This document shows positions 47,165 through 55,725 of a stretch of DNA of 64,000 nt, piece after piece. Every line of letters begins with the position of its first letter. The stretch's first letter is position 1. The position numbers and the translations under genes are program-made. The stretch is taken from contig NZ_FCNY02000001.1 of NCBI RefSeq assembly GCF_001544575.2, positions 310,001 to 374,000 on the forward strand, read 5' to 3'. The DNA is from Caballeronia cordobensis. Lineage in GTDB: Bacteria; Pseudomonadota; Gammaproteobacteria; Burkholderiales; Burkholderiaceae. A model generated the notes under the pieces. It had not been told where the DNA came from. It was given only the letters and a program-made list of their open reading frames with translations, and did no database searches.

Positions 47165-48118
47165 ATGGACCTCCGACAGCTTCCCGCCCTGAACGCGCTG
47201 CGCGCCTTCGAGGCCGCCGCCCGTCACGAGAGCTTCTCCCGCGCCGCCGACGAGCTTTTCGTCACGCACGGCGCGGTCAGTCATCAGATTCGCGCGCTGG
47301 AGGCAGAACTCGGCGTGCCGCTCTTCGCGCGCGACGGCAAGCGCGTGCGCCTGACCGATCGCGGCAAGCAGTACGCCGCCGACGTGCGCGCGGCGCTCGT
47401 CGCGCTGGCCGAATCGACGCGTCGCATCCGCTCGGGCGACCGCGATCGTCGGCTGATCGTCTCGACGATTCCGTCGTTTTCGGCGCGCTGGCTCACGCCG
47501 CGGGTCGGCAGGTTCATCGAGCAGCATCCGGACGTCGATCTGGAATTGCTGACGACGAGCGCGCTCATCGACTTCCATCGCGACGACGCGGACGTTGCGA
47601 TCCGCTTCGGCTACGGCAAATACGCCGGTCTGCACTCGGAAGAGTTGATGGACGAAGTGTTCTTTCCAGCCTGCGCGCCGAATTTTCGCGGCGGCGCGCT
47701 GCCCCGTGTGCCGCGCGATCTCGCGGCGCTGCCGCTATTGCGCTCGGACGACGAGCTCTGGCGGCCGTGGTTCGACGCCGCCGGGATGACCGATCTGGCG
47801 GAACCGAAGCGTGGCGTCTTGTATGAGGATTCGTCGAATTTGCTGCAGGCGGCGATAGACGGTCAGGGCATCGCGCTGGTGCGCCGCTCGCTCGCGATGC
47901 AGGAGATCATCGCGGGGCGGCTCGTGCGGCTTTTCAACGTCGACGGCCCGAGCCCGTGGAAATACTACTTCGTGTGCCCCACGGCGCTTCTTCAGACAAA
48001 GCGCGTGCAGGCATTCCGGGAATGGATTTTCGACGAAGCCGAGCAGTTCAGGCTGCTCTACGAGCGCACGCCAGCGGTGTGCGATGCGCCCGCGGGCAAG
48101 ATCAGAGCACTACCTTGA
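47165..48118 (+). CDS. LysR-family regulator (GcvA-like)
   Basis: Order: N-terminal winged helix at 1-60 (LPALNALRAFEAAARHESFSRAADELFVTHGAVSHQIRALE) and a periplasmic-binding-fold effector domain from about 90 (RLIVSTIPSFSARWLTPRVGRF). The helix-turn-helix with THGAVSHQIRALE and the effector start resemble GcvA. ATG 47165 begins the conserved MDLRQLPALNALRAFEAA; the in-frame ATG 47138 is less likely. It is divergent from the DUF2917 gene and its end overlaps the ybeD stop by 17 bases on the opposite strand. The target is unknown. Confidence 0.92.
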   Translation: MDLRQLPALNALRAFEAAARHESFSRAADELFVTHGAVSHQIRALEAELGVPLFARDGKRVRLTDRGKQYAADVRAALVALAESTRRIRSGDRDRRLIVSTIPSFSARWLTPRVGRFIEQHPDVDLELLTTSALIDFHRDDADVAIRFGYGKYAGLHSEELMDEVFFPACAPNFRGGALPRVPRDLAALPLLRSDDELWRPWFDAAGMTDLAEPKRGVLYEDSSNLLQAAIDGQGIALVRRSLAMQEIIAGRLVRLFNVDGPSPWKYYFVCPTALLQTKRVQAFREWIFDEAEQFRLLYERTPAVCDAPAGKIRALP

Positions 48119-48410
48119 CCATCGGGTGGCCAGTGAGCGCGCGGTAGATATCGTCGAGATGGGCGCGATTCTGCGCGCGCACGGTACACGTGAGCCCCGT
48201 GTAGTTGCCGCCGGACGACGGCCGTGACTCGACACGCGAGGCGTCGAAGTCCTGGTCGAAGGTCTTGAGCACGCCGACGATCGTGTCGTGAAAGTCGGGA
48301 TGCGACTTGCCCATCACCTTGATCGGGAAATCGCAGGGAAAGTCGAAGAGCTCGTCGGCGCTGTGCGCGGCGGAATCGGTCGGATCGGTGGACTGGGGCT
48401 TGTCGGTCAT
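48102..48410 (-). CDS. ybeD: YbeD family protein (DUF493)
   Basis: This is a small cytoplasmic protein of 102 residues with the DUF493 core FPCDFPIKVMGKSHPDFHDTIVGVLKTFD and the later segment YTGLTCTVRAQNRAHLDDIYRALTGHPMVKVVL. In many bacteria it lies next to lipB; here LysR and DUF2917 genes intervene. A role linked to lipoate metabolism is inferred from position only. ATG 48410 with GGAGAA upstream is used. It follows dat by 11 bases. Confidence 0.9.
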   Translation of the reverse strand: MTDKPQSTDPTDSAAHSADELFDFPCDFPIKVMGKSHPDFHDTIVGVLKTFDQDFDASRVESRPSSGGNYTGLTCTVRAQNRAHLDDIYRALTGHPMVKVVL

Positions 48411-48421
48411 GGTTTTCTCCT

Positions 48422-49333
48422 TCACTTGGCGCGCCCCGCCTCTTCGGCGAATTCGCGCGCCTTCGCCCGCTGGTAGGCGTCGTACAGTGCAGCATAGACC
48501 GGACCGGGACGGCCGTCGCCGACGCGCTCGCCGTCGAGCGTCGTGATCGGCATGACTTCCTTGGTCGCTGAGCTGATCATGATTTCGTCGGCCGAACGCA
48601 ATTCGGCTTCGGTGATCTCGCGTTCCTCGAAGGCGATGCCCGTTTCGCGCGCCAGTTCCTCGACGAGCCCGTAGCGGATGCCTTCCAGAATGCGCGGTCC
48701 GCGCGGCGCGCCTAGCAGCGTGCCGCCCTTCACGACCCACACGTTCGACGATGAACCTTCGGTCAGCAGGCCGTCGCGCAACTGAATGGTTTCGAGCGCG
48801 TCGTTCTCGGCGGCGTGCTGCGCCATCAGCACGTTGCCGAGCAGCGACACCGATTTGATATCGCAATGCAGCCAGCGCTTGTCTTCGGCGGTCACGGCGA
48901 CCGCGCCGCGCTCGCGATCGGCCGCGCTCGGAAACACGAGCTGGCCGAGCATGACGAACACGGTCGGCGTGATGCCCGCCGGAAACGCGTGGCCGCGCCG
49001 CTTCGCGACGCCGCGCGTGACCTGGATGTAGACGAGCGCATCGCCGGCGCCCGCGTTCTCGGCGATCGCGCGATCGATCAGCGCGCGCCAGCCGGCGTCG
49101 TCGAACGGATTGTCGATGCGAATCTTGCCGAGACTGCGATTCAGCCGCGCGAGATGCTGTTTGAGCCGGAACGGCAGGCGCGCGCCGTCAGGCTGCGCGT
49201 AAAGCGGCACGACTTCGTACACGCCGTCGCCGAAGATGAACCCGCGGTCGAGCACGGGAATGCGCGCTTCGGAAAGCGGCCCCCACTCGCCGTTCAGGTA
49301 GACGACCGGATCGAAGGCTTCGGCGTGACTCAT
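48422..49333 (-). CDS. dat: D-amino acid aminotransferase (class IV PLP enzyme)
   Basis: This is a pyridoxal-phosphate transaminase of the branched-chain/D-alanine group, 303 residues. Features are YLNGEWGPLSEARIPVLDRGFIFGDGVYEV, the PLP-Lys in HCDIKSVSLLGNVLMAQ, and the phosphate-binding DGLLTEGSSSNVWVV. The first feature is typical of D-alanine aminotransferase. It lies between dacC and ybeD on the same strand, so D-amino acids for cell-wall synthesis are a plausible link. Confidence 0.9.
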   Translation of the reverse strand: MSHAEAFDPVVYLNGEWGPLSEARIPVLDRGFIFGDGVYEVVPLYAQPDGARLPFRLKQHLARLNRSLGKIRIDNPFDDAGWRALIDRAIAENAGAGDALVYIQVTRGVAKRRGHAFPAGITPTVFVMLGQLVFPSAADRERGAVAVTAEDKRWLHCDIKSVSLLGNVLMAQHAAENDALETIQLRDGLLTEGSSSNVWVVKGGTLLGAPRGPRILEGIRYGLVEELARETGIAFEEREITEAELRSADEIMISSATKEVMPITTLDGERVGDGRPGPVYAALYDAYQRAKAREFAEEAGRAK

Positions 49334-49342
49334 CGCAACTCC

Positions 49343-50557
49343 TTATTTACGTTTTTGCCACCACAGCAGCGCCGAATCCCACAGGCGGCCGAACATGCCC
49401 GCTTCCGGCACGTCCTGCAGCGCGACGAGCGGGAACTGCGCGACTTCCTTGCCGTCCGCCATCATCTTGACGGTGCCGACCTGCTGTCCCTTCTTGATCG
49501 GCGCGACGATCAGGTCGTTGTGCGTGACGGTCGGCTTGACCTTTTCGCCCAGACCCTTCGGCACGGTGATGTACTGATCCGTCGCGACCCCGGCCTGCAC
49601 GTTGTCGGTTGCACCTTTGTACACGCGCGGCGATTCGATCACCTGATTCGCCTTGTACAGGCGCAGCGCGTCGTACGCGGTGTAGCCGTAGTTCAGCATC
49701 TTCAGGCTGTCCTGCACGCGATTGTGCTCTTTCGGCTCGCCCATCATCACGGCGACGAGACGGCGGCTCGCGTCCGGCACGTTGGGAAGCGAACGCTTGG
49801 CGGTCGCAATCAGGCAGTAGCCGGCGGCTTTCGTGTGGCCGGTCTTGAGACCGTCGACGGTGGGATCGAGCCACAGCAGGCGATTGCGGTTCGGCTGCTT
49901 GATCTTGTTGTATGTGAATTCCTTCACCGAGAAGATGTTGTACTGCTCGGGGAAGTCGCGAATGAGGCGCGTCGACAGCACGGCGAGATCGCCTGCGGTC
50001 GTGTAGTGCTGCGGATCGGGCATGCCGTTCACATCGGCGAAATTCGTGTTCTTCATGCCGATGCGCTTGGCTGCCGCGTTCATCAGTTGCACGAAGTTGC
50101 TTTCGCTGCCGCCCACGAGCTCCGCGAGCGCGATGGCCGCGTCGTTGCCCGACTGCACGATCATGCCGTACACGAGATCGTGCACCGTGACCGGCTTGTT
50201 CGCCTCGATGAACATGCGCGACTCGTCCGTGCGCACGCGGCGCACGGCCTCGCTCGGCATGACGGTCTGTTCCATGTTGATCTTCTTCGACTTGAGCGCG
50301 TCGAAGACGAGATACGCGGTCATCAGCTTCGTGAGCGACGCCGGCTCGACGCGCTCGTCAGGATTGCCCGAGGCGAGCACCTGATTGCTGGTTGCATCGA
50401 CGAGCACCCACGAGCGCGCGGTGACGTCGGGCGGCGGCACTTGCGCGAAGGCGCTCGCTGCCGCCAGCAGGGCGGGCAGAACGAAAGCGGCTTTGGCGCG
50501 AACGGAAACGGAAGTGGAACCAGACGGAAGAGACAGGCCGGAAGGGACAAAGCGCAT
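49343..50557 (-). CDS. dacC: D-alanyl-D-alanine carboxypeptidase (PBP5/6 type)
   Basis: This low-molecular-weight penicillin-binding protein trims the terminal D-Ala of peptidoglycan stem peptides. The three active-site motifs are present: SLTK (S-x-x-K), SGN in IVQSGNDAA, and KTG in DGLKTGHTKAA. The N-terminus is a signal peptide ending near ASAFAQ, and the C-terminal domain ends in an amphipathic segment (GRLWDSALLWWQKRK) for membrane attachment. ATG 50557 begins the signal; the frame open to 50857 is discarded as non-coding. It has 404 residues. Confidence 0.94.
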   Translation of the reverse strand: MRFVPSGLSLPSGSTSVSVRAKAAFVLPALLAAASAFAQVPPPDVTARSWVLVDATSNQVLASGNPDERVEPASLTKLMTAYLVFDALKSKKINMEQTVMPSEAVRRVRTDESRMFIEANKPVTVHDLVYGMIVQSGNDAAIALAELVGGSESNFVQLMNAAAKRIGMKNTNFADVNGMPDPQHYTTAGDLAVLSTRLIRDFPEQYNIFSVKEFTYNKIKQPNRNRLLWLDPTVDGLKTGHTKAAGYCLIATAKRSLPNVPDASRRLVAVMMGEPKEHNRVQDSLKMLNYGYTAYDALRLYKANQVIESPRVYKGATDNVQAGVATDQYITVPKGLGEKVKPTVTHNDLIVAPIKKGQQVGTVKMMADGKEVAQFPLVALQDVPEAGMFGRLWDSALLWWQKRK

Positions 50558-50952
50558 AGGATCGATCGGCGGAAAAAGCAGGCTGCGACGATGCCGATAA
50601 GGATCGGAAGATCGGCGAAGCACGGGTTGAACAGGCAGACCGTCGTTGTTGGTCGGGCCTTTCGCCGTGACAGGAGTGCGCGTGGCGCCGCGGCGAAAAG
50701 CGCTCGTTCGACAGACGGACGCGAAAACGGTTCTCGAAAGCCGGAGTCCGAAGACCGCGAGACGCATGGACGGGCGCATCGCGTGGCCGGAAACAGCGTA
50801 AAAAATCTGCGCCATTATACGCGCGGCCCGCTGGCCGTTTCCTTTGAATCTGCGCAATTGCCGCGCGTTTTAACGTTTTTCAGGCTGCGCCTAGCCCCTT
50901 TTACCGATCGCAATCGATGCGCGCGTGAAGGCCTTCGAATGGCTTGCGCCGT
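50558..50952. other. Non-coding stretch between dacC and the alpha/beta hydrolase gene
   Basis: A 395-base gap. On the minus strand it has a TATAAT at 50819-50814 with only a poor -35, about 250 bases before dacC, as a possible promoter. The open frames in it look like shadow sequence. No RNA or repeat was recognised. Confidence 0.5.
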
Positions 50953-51579
50953 TCAACGCCACGCATCGACGATCACCCGCTTCAAAATATGCAGCTTGCG
51001 ATGAAAGAAGTGCTCGCCGCCCGGAATGACGACGACCGGCAGTTCCTGCGGCCGCGCCCAGTCGTAGACGGATTGAATGGGCACGGTGTCGTCCGTTTCG
51101 CCGTGGATCACGAGCGTGGTGTCGGGCACGGGCGCGACCTCCCAGCGGCTCGCCGCCGTGCCGACGAACACGATGCGCTCGATCTGCTTGCCCGCCTCCA
51201 GCATGCGCTTCGCGACGTGCGACAGCACGAAGGTGCCGAACGAAAAGCCCGCGAGCACGATCGGCGTATCGGCCTGCCCCGGCTGCGCGCGCATGTGGTC
51301 GATCAGCGCGAGCAGGTCGTCCTGCTCGCCGATGCCGTTGTCGTGTTCGCCCGCCGTCTCGCCGACGCCGCGAAAGTTCGAGCGATACGTGGTGTAGCCG
51401 AGCTGCACGAAGGTGCGCGCGAGCGTCTGCGCGACCTTGTTGTCCATCGTGCCGCCGAAGAGCGGATGCGGATGCGCGACGAGCGCGATGCCGCGCGGCG
51501 TCTGGTCGGTGCGATCGAGCGCGCATTCGATCTTGCCGACCGGCCCGTCGATGAGGAATTTTTCGGTTTGCGCGTTCAT
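50953..51579 (-). CDS. Alpha/beta hydrolase
   Basis: A 208-residue serine-hydrolase-fold protein. The nucleophile elbow is AGFSFGTF (G-x-S-x-G), preceded by ALVAHPHPLFGGTMDNKVAQ. The catalytic acid is probably in IHGETDDTVP, and the His in GGEHFFHRKL. The family is known for small carboxylesterase or dienelactone-type enzymes; the substrate is unknown. It starts seven bases after the 2Fe-2S ferredoxin gene. Confidence 0.9.
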   Translation of the reverse strand: MNAQTEKFLIDGPVGKIECALDRTDQTPRGIALVAHPHPLFGGTMDNKVAQTLARTFVQLGYTTYRSNFRGVGETAGEHDNGIGEQDDLLALIDHMRAQPGQADTPIVLAGFSFGTFVLSHVAKRMLEAGKQIERIVFVGTAASRWEVAPVPDTTLVIHGETDDTVPIQSVYDWARPQELPVVVIPGGEHFFHRKLHILKRVIVDAWR

Positions 51580-51586
51580 GCTGCTC

Positions 51587-51916
51587 TTATGCGGGTTGAT
51601 CGATCAGAAGACGTTCGACGACTTTGCCGTTGGCGAGATGCGATTCGACGATCTCGTCGATGTCGGTTTCATCGACATACGTGTACCACGTGCCTTCCGG
51701 ATACACGACGACGACCGGCCCCAGTTCGCAGCGGTCCAGACACCCCGCCTTGTTGATGCGCACCTTGCCTTCGCCCGCGAGGCCCAGTTGCTTCACGCGC
51801 TTTTTCGCGTGTTCCTGCATGGCCTGCGCGTTGCAGTTCGCGCAACTCGGGCGCGGCGCGTCGGCGTCGCGCTGATTCAGGCAAAAGAACACGTGGTACT
51901 TGTAGAAGGAATCCAT
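51587..51916 (-). CDS. Thioredoxin-like [2Fe-2S] ferredoxin
   Basis: A 109-residue protein of the thioredoxin-like ferredoxin (Shethna-type) family. Cluster ligands appear as Cys12 (FFCLNQ), Cys25 or Cys28 (SCANCN), and the C-x3-C pair in KAGCLDRCELGP. It is probably a soluble electron carrier. Co-transcription with the hydrolase and VanZ genes is suggested by spacing. Confidence 0.9.
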   Translation of the reverse strand: MDSFYKYHVFFCLNQRDADAPRPSCANCNAQAMQEHAKKRVKQLGLAGEGKVRINKAGCLDRCELGPVVVVYPEGTWYTYVDETDIDEIVESHLANGKVVERLLIDQPA

Positions 51917-51973
51917 GAGCGGGTGCGGTGAGAGTGTCGGTCGATTATAGCGAGCGATGTTCGTGCCCGCCTT

Positions 51974-53143
51974 TCAGCGCTGCGCCGCCTTTCTCGCCCG
52001 CCGCCGCGCCAACAGCGCGCGTTCCGCCGACGACGCGAGCCAGCCGAGCGCCGCATACGGCCACACCCACGCGAGCCAGTGCGCGAGGCCGTTGAAATGC
52101 AGATAACGCCCTTGCCGCCAGTCGGCCAGCACGATGTCGAAGTACGGATTCACCGGCAGCAGATTGACGAGCGCGAGCGACACGACGAGCGCCCCGCCCG
52201 CGAGCGCGGCCCTCAAGCCCCGCGGCAGCGAGACCGCGAGCGCGCCCGCCAGCGTCGCGACCGCGATGCCTTCGAGCGCGCCGTCCGTGGCCCAGTCGAA
52301 GGTCAGGCCCGCGCGCGATTGCAGAAAGGTTGCGCCCGCCTTCGCAAACAGCGTCAGCGCGACCAGACCGAGCATCAGCCGGATGCGCGGCGCGCGGGCG
52401 CGCGTGAGGAGCGTCGCGAGCACGAGCGCGGCGAACAGGCTCGTCGAGGTGATGAGCGCTTCCCAGGCGTCGTCCGGCAAGAGCGCGCCGAGCCGGTCGG
52501 GCCAGCTTTCGACGTCCCATGAAGCGGGCGTCCACGCGAGGATCGCGTCCTGCATCGCCGGATCGAGCGCGTCCCACAGCACGCGCGGCAGGTCGCCGCC
52601 GCCGAAGAGATATGGCGCGGGGAACATCGCCGCGAACGGCCATAGCGCCGTGAGGCCGATCACATAGGCCGCGTCGCGCTCGAACCAGGTGAAGCGGATG
52701 CGCCGGAGCAGGCCGCGGTCGAGCAGCGCGCTTGTCGCGGGCGCGATCAGCACGCCGCCGAGGAGCGCGCCGAACGCATTCGCGGCGAGATCGAGATTCG
52801 AGGCGACGCGCGTCGGCAGATACGTCTGGATCGCTTCCATCGCGCCGGAGAGCAGCGCGCCGCCGGCGAGCGCCGCGCCCACGGCGAGCGTGCCGCGAAA
52901 GCGCGGATACAGCGCAAGCACGATCAGCGCGCCGAGCGGCATGTAGCCGAGCACGTTCGTGACGACATCGAACGCGGTCAGATATTGCGGGAGCGGATCG
53001 GCGAGAAACGCAAACGGGCTCAGGCCCAGCGAGCGCCAGCCGGAAAACGGATACAGCGACCCATAGACGACGAGCGCCGCATACGCCGCGAGCGCCTGCC
53101 GGGAAAACGCCGACGGGCGGCGCTGCCATTGCTTGATCGTCAT
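51974..53143 (-). CDS. VanZ family membrane protein
   Basis: A 389-residue membrane protein with about ten hydrophobic segments. It has the VanZ-type start (PLPQYLTAFDVVTNVLGYMPLGALIVLAL) and the following segment EAIQTYLPTRVASNLDLAANAFGALLGG. VanZ proteins were first seen in glycopeptide-resistance clusters; most homologues have no known role. This one is longer than the single VanZ domain and has a second membrane half of unknown function. Confidence 0.87.
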   Translation of the reverse strand: MTIKQWQRRPSAFSRQALAAYAALVVYGSLYPFSGWRSLGLSPFAFLADPLPQYLTAFDVVTNVLGYMPLGALIVLALYPRFRGTLAVGAALAGGALLSGAMEAIQTYLPTRVASNLDLAANAFGALLGGVLIAPATSALLDRGLLRRIRFTWFERDAAYVIGLTALWPFAAMFPAPYLFGGGDLPRVLWDALDPAMQDAILAWTPASWDVESWPDRLGALLPDDAWEALITSTSLFAALVLATLLTRARAPRIRLMLGLVALTLFAKAGATFLQSRAGLTFDWATDGALEGIAVATLAGALAVSLPRGLRAALAGGALVVSLALVNLLPVNPYFDIVLADWRQGRYLHFNGLAHWLAWVWPYAALGWLASSAERALLARRRARKAAQR

Positions 53144-53192
53144 GAGTCGCGCGGACGCCTCCGTGCGCGGCGGACGATGAAACCGCGGACCG

Positions 53193-53819
53193 TCATCGCG
53201 CGGCGGAAAGCGGTTGCGCGGCGAGCCACGCGGATAGCTGCGCGATCACGTCATCCGATGCGGCCGCGAGCGCCCGCGCGCCGCCGGATGCGTCCGCGGA
53301 AGGCGCGGGCGCATTCGCGGCGAAACTGCGCTGGCCGACCACGCGGCCTTGCTGCGTGAGCGTTGCGCGGACCGAAACCGCGCCGTGGCTCTGCTCGGGC
53401 GCGTCGAACACCTGCTCGAAGCTCGTCAGTTCGACTTCGAGCAGCGGCACGGCGCGCACGGGGTCCGCGCCGGAGAGGATCGGGCCGCGCGCCGCGAGCG
53501 CCTCGCGCAGGCGCTGCGTCAGGAGTTGCGCGGGCGGCATCGTCCAGTGGCTGTCCGAATAGCTGCCGGTGCGCTGCGCATCGACATAACTCAGCCGGTA
53601 CGCGAACGAATCGGTTTCGAGATTGCGCGGCGCGCCGACCGCGAGCACTTTCACGGGCGGCATCGGCGCGGCGTTCGCGGCCGCGTTCGCGGCGGGCGGC
53701 GAGCCCAGGTCGTAGCGCGCGTTCGGCATTGCGCTAGGCGCCGATCCGCAGCCCGCGAGCCAGGTGACGCAGGCGAGCGCGAACATCGCGGTTGCTGCTC
53801 TCAAATCGATCTTTGCCAT
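53193..53819 (-). CDS. PqiC/ABC-type transport auxiliary lipoprotein
   Basis: A periplasmic lipoprotein with lipobox WLAGC (residues about 20-24), followed by SAPSAMPNARYDLGSPP. The domain core, with VKVLAVGAPRNLETDSFAYRLSYVDAQRTGSYSDSHW, matches the PqiC/YmbA family that pairs with MCE-type lipid transporters. It lies 25 bases after the MCE-protein gene. Start is ATG 53819 (MAKIDLR); the earlier frame to 53948 is inside that gene. Confidence 0.88.
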   Translation of the reverse strand: MAKIDLRAATAMFALACVTWLAGCGSAPSAMPNARYDLGSPPAANAAANAAPMPPVKVLAVGAPRNLETDSFAYRLSYVDAQRTGSYSDSHWTMPPAQLLTQRLREALAARGPILSGADPVRAVPLLEVELTSFEQVFDAPEQSHGAVSVRATLTQQGRVVGQRSFAANAPAPSADASGGARALAAASDDVIAQLSAWLAAQPLSAAR

Positions 53820-53844
53820 GTTTTCTTCTCGTTCAGTGCGCGGC

Positions 53845-54804
53845 TCAGTGTGCTGCTTTCGCGGGCCACGTAAAGCCCGGCTCGCCCGGCCCCGGCTCGC
53901 GTTTCGGCGCGCCGAAGAGCACGCTGCGCGGATTGGTGCTGAATGCATCGGCGGCGCGATCGACCGAACGGGCGGCCGCGCTCACGTCGTCGGAAAACGA
54001 GTAGAAACGCGGTAGCGCCTCGAAGCCGACGCGCGCCGTGATGAAGCGCAGCGACTCGTTCATGTCCGCGAGCGCGGCGCCCGCGTCCTCCGCGGCCTTG
54101 CCCGCCTTGTTCAGATTGACGACGAGCGGGCCGTCCGGACGGTTCAGGCTCTGCATGAGCTGGTTGGTCGAGGCAAGCGTGGCGTCGATCTGCTTCAGCG
54201 TCTGCGGCAGATGGGCCGTCGCGGGCTGCACCTGGCTCGCGAGCGTCGCGATGCCGTCCGCCGCGCCTTGCAGGCTTTTCGTCGTGTCCATGAGCTGATT
54301 GCGGACGTCGTCGGAGAGGAACTTGTCGGCGTCGTCGGCGAGGCGCTCGAACTTCTTCAAGATGACGTCGCCGCGTTGCTGCAATTGCTCGAAAAGACCG
54401 GGCCGCATCGGCACTTCGGCCACGTGCTGCGGCGACGACGCAAGCGGCGCGGTGTCGGTGCCGGTGTCGTCGAGCTGCACGAAGGCGATGCCCGTCACGC
54501 CCTGAAAGCCGAGCGTCGCGAAGGTGGAGTGCGTCATCGGCGCGTTCTTGTCGACGAGGATGCGAATGCGGATTTGCCCCGGATGCGACCTGTCGAACGC
54601 GATCGACTGCACCTTGCCGACGCCCAGGCCGCGATAGCGCACGGGCGCGTCCGAGAAAAGCCCGGTGACGTTGGTGCGCGCGATCAGGTCGTAGGGCACG
54701 CGCACAGTGCGGTCCACGTTGAAGAAGAACACGGCGAACGCGATGGCCAGCACGAGGACGATCGTGAAGAGCCCGGTCCAGAACGCATGTGATTTGTTTT
54801 CCAT
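53845..54804 (-). CDS. MlaD/MCE family lipid-transport protein
   Basis: A single-pass protein: N-terminal helix (FWTGLFTIVLVLAIAFAVFFF) and a periplasmic MCE domain (PYDLIARTNVTGLFSDAPVRYRGLGVGKV, GITGIAFVQLDD-like GVTGIAFVQL), then a long helical segment to about 250. It forms the substrate-binding ring of a phospholipid ABC transporter. It has 319 residues. Order permease, ATPase, MCE protein, lipoprotein is as in other Mla-like sets. Confidence 0.92.
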   Translation of the reverse strand: MENKSHAFWTGLFTIVLVLAIAFAVFFFNVDRTVRVPYDLIARTNVTGLFSDAPVRYRGLGVGKVQSIAFDRSHPGQIRIRILVDKNAPMTHSTFATLGFQGVTGIAFVQLDDTGTDTAPLASSPQHVAEVPMRPGLFEQLQQRGDVILKKFERLADDADKFLSDDVRNQLMDTTKSLQGAADGIATLASQVQPATAHLPQTLKQIDATLASTNQLMQSLNRPDGPLVVNLNKAGKAAEDAGAALADMNESLRFITARVGFEALPRFYSFSDDVSAAARSVDRAADAFSTNPRSVLFGAPKREPGPGEPGFTWPAKAAH

Positions 54805-54846
54805 CGGCAGGTTCCTTTGGCGCTTTCGGTTCGCGAGCGGCGGCGG

Positions 54847-55725
54847 CTACTTGTTGACGGCGATCGGCGCGTCTTCGAGCGCGGCCGGCGGCAGCTTCGC
54901 GCGGCGCTCGGCGGGCAGCGCCTGCAACGCGCGCCGCCCGCGACGTCCGAGAAAATACTCGCGGATGAACGGATGGTCCACCGCGCAGGCCTCCTCCACC
55001 GGCGCGGCGACGAGCACGCGCCGGTCCGCGAGCACGGCGACGCGCGTCGAGAGCGCGACCATCGTATCGAGATCGTGCGTGACCATGACGACGGTCAGAC
55101 CGAGCGCGCGATGCAGCGTGGCGATCAGATCGACGAACTCGTCCGACGCCTTCGGATCGAGGCCGGCAGTGGGCTCGTCGAGAAAGAGCAGCTCGGGTTC
55201 GAGCGCGATCGCCCGCGCGATACCCACGCGCTTCACCATGCCGCCCGACAGCGCCGAGGGCATCTTGGTCGCGTGCTTGCACGACAAGCCGACCATCTCG
55301 AGCTTGAGCATGACGAACTCGCGGATCAGATCCTCCGGAATCTTGCCGAGCTCGCGAAACGGCTGCGCGATGTTGTCATAGACCGACAGCGACGAAAACA
55401 GCGCGCCCTGCTGGAACATCATGCCCGAGCGGGTGCGCAGCATCTTCGCGGTTTCCTCGTCCATCTGCGCCCATTCCTCGCCGAGCACGCGAATCGTGCC
55501 CGACGTCGGAAACTCGAGCCCGAGAATCTGCCGCACGAGCGTGGTCTTGCCCGAACCGGAGCCGCCCAGAAGCGCGACGATCTCGCCGCGCCGCACGTCC
55601 AGATTCAGATGGTCGTGGATGACCGTGCGGCCGTAGCGCTTTGTCAGATCGCGCACTTCGATCACCGGCTCCGCGATGACGGGCGGCGGCTGGTGACGCA
55701 CGGCGGTGGCGAGCGTGGTCGACAT
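54847..55725 (-). CDS. MlaF-like ABC transporter ATPase
   Basis: Cytoplasmic ATPase of the lipid transporter. Walker A GGSGSGKTTL, Q-loop FQQGALF, ABC signature SALSGGMVKRVGIARA, Walker B ELLFLDEPTAGLDP, H-loop VTHD. It has 292 residues. ATG 55725 overlaps the permease stop as TAATG, so translation is coupled. A C-terminal extension (LGRRGRRALQALPAERRAK) is basic. Confidence 0.95.
   Translation of the reverse strand: MSTTLATAVRHQPPPVIAEPVIEVRDLTKRYGRTVIHDHLNLDVRRGEIVALLGGSGSGKTTLVRQILGLEFPTSGTIRVLGEEWAQMDEETAKMLRTRSGMMFQQGALFSSLSVYDNIAQPFRELGKIPEDLIREFVMLKLEMVGLSCKHATKMPSALSGGMVKRVGIARAIALEPELLFLDEPTAGLDPKASDEFVDLIATLHRALGLTVVMVTHDLDTMVALSTRVAVLADRRVLVAAPVEEACAVDHPFIREYFLGRRGRRALQALPAERRAKLPPAALEDAPIAVNK

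Noticed and set aside
50558..50857. Upstream extension of the dacC frame
   Set aside because: The signal peptide starts at 50557 and the extension has no family similarity; it is promoter and leader sequence.
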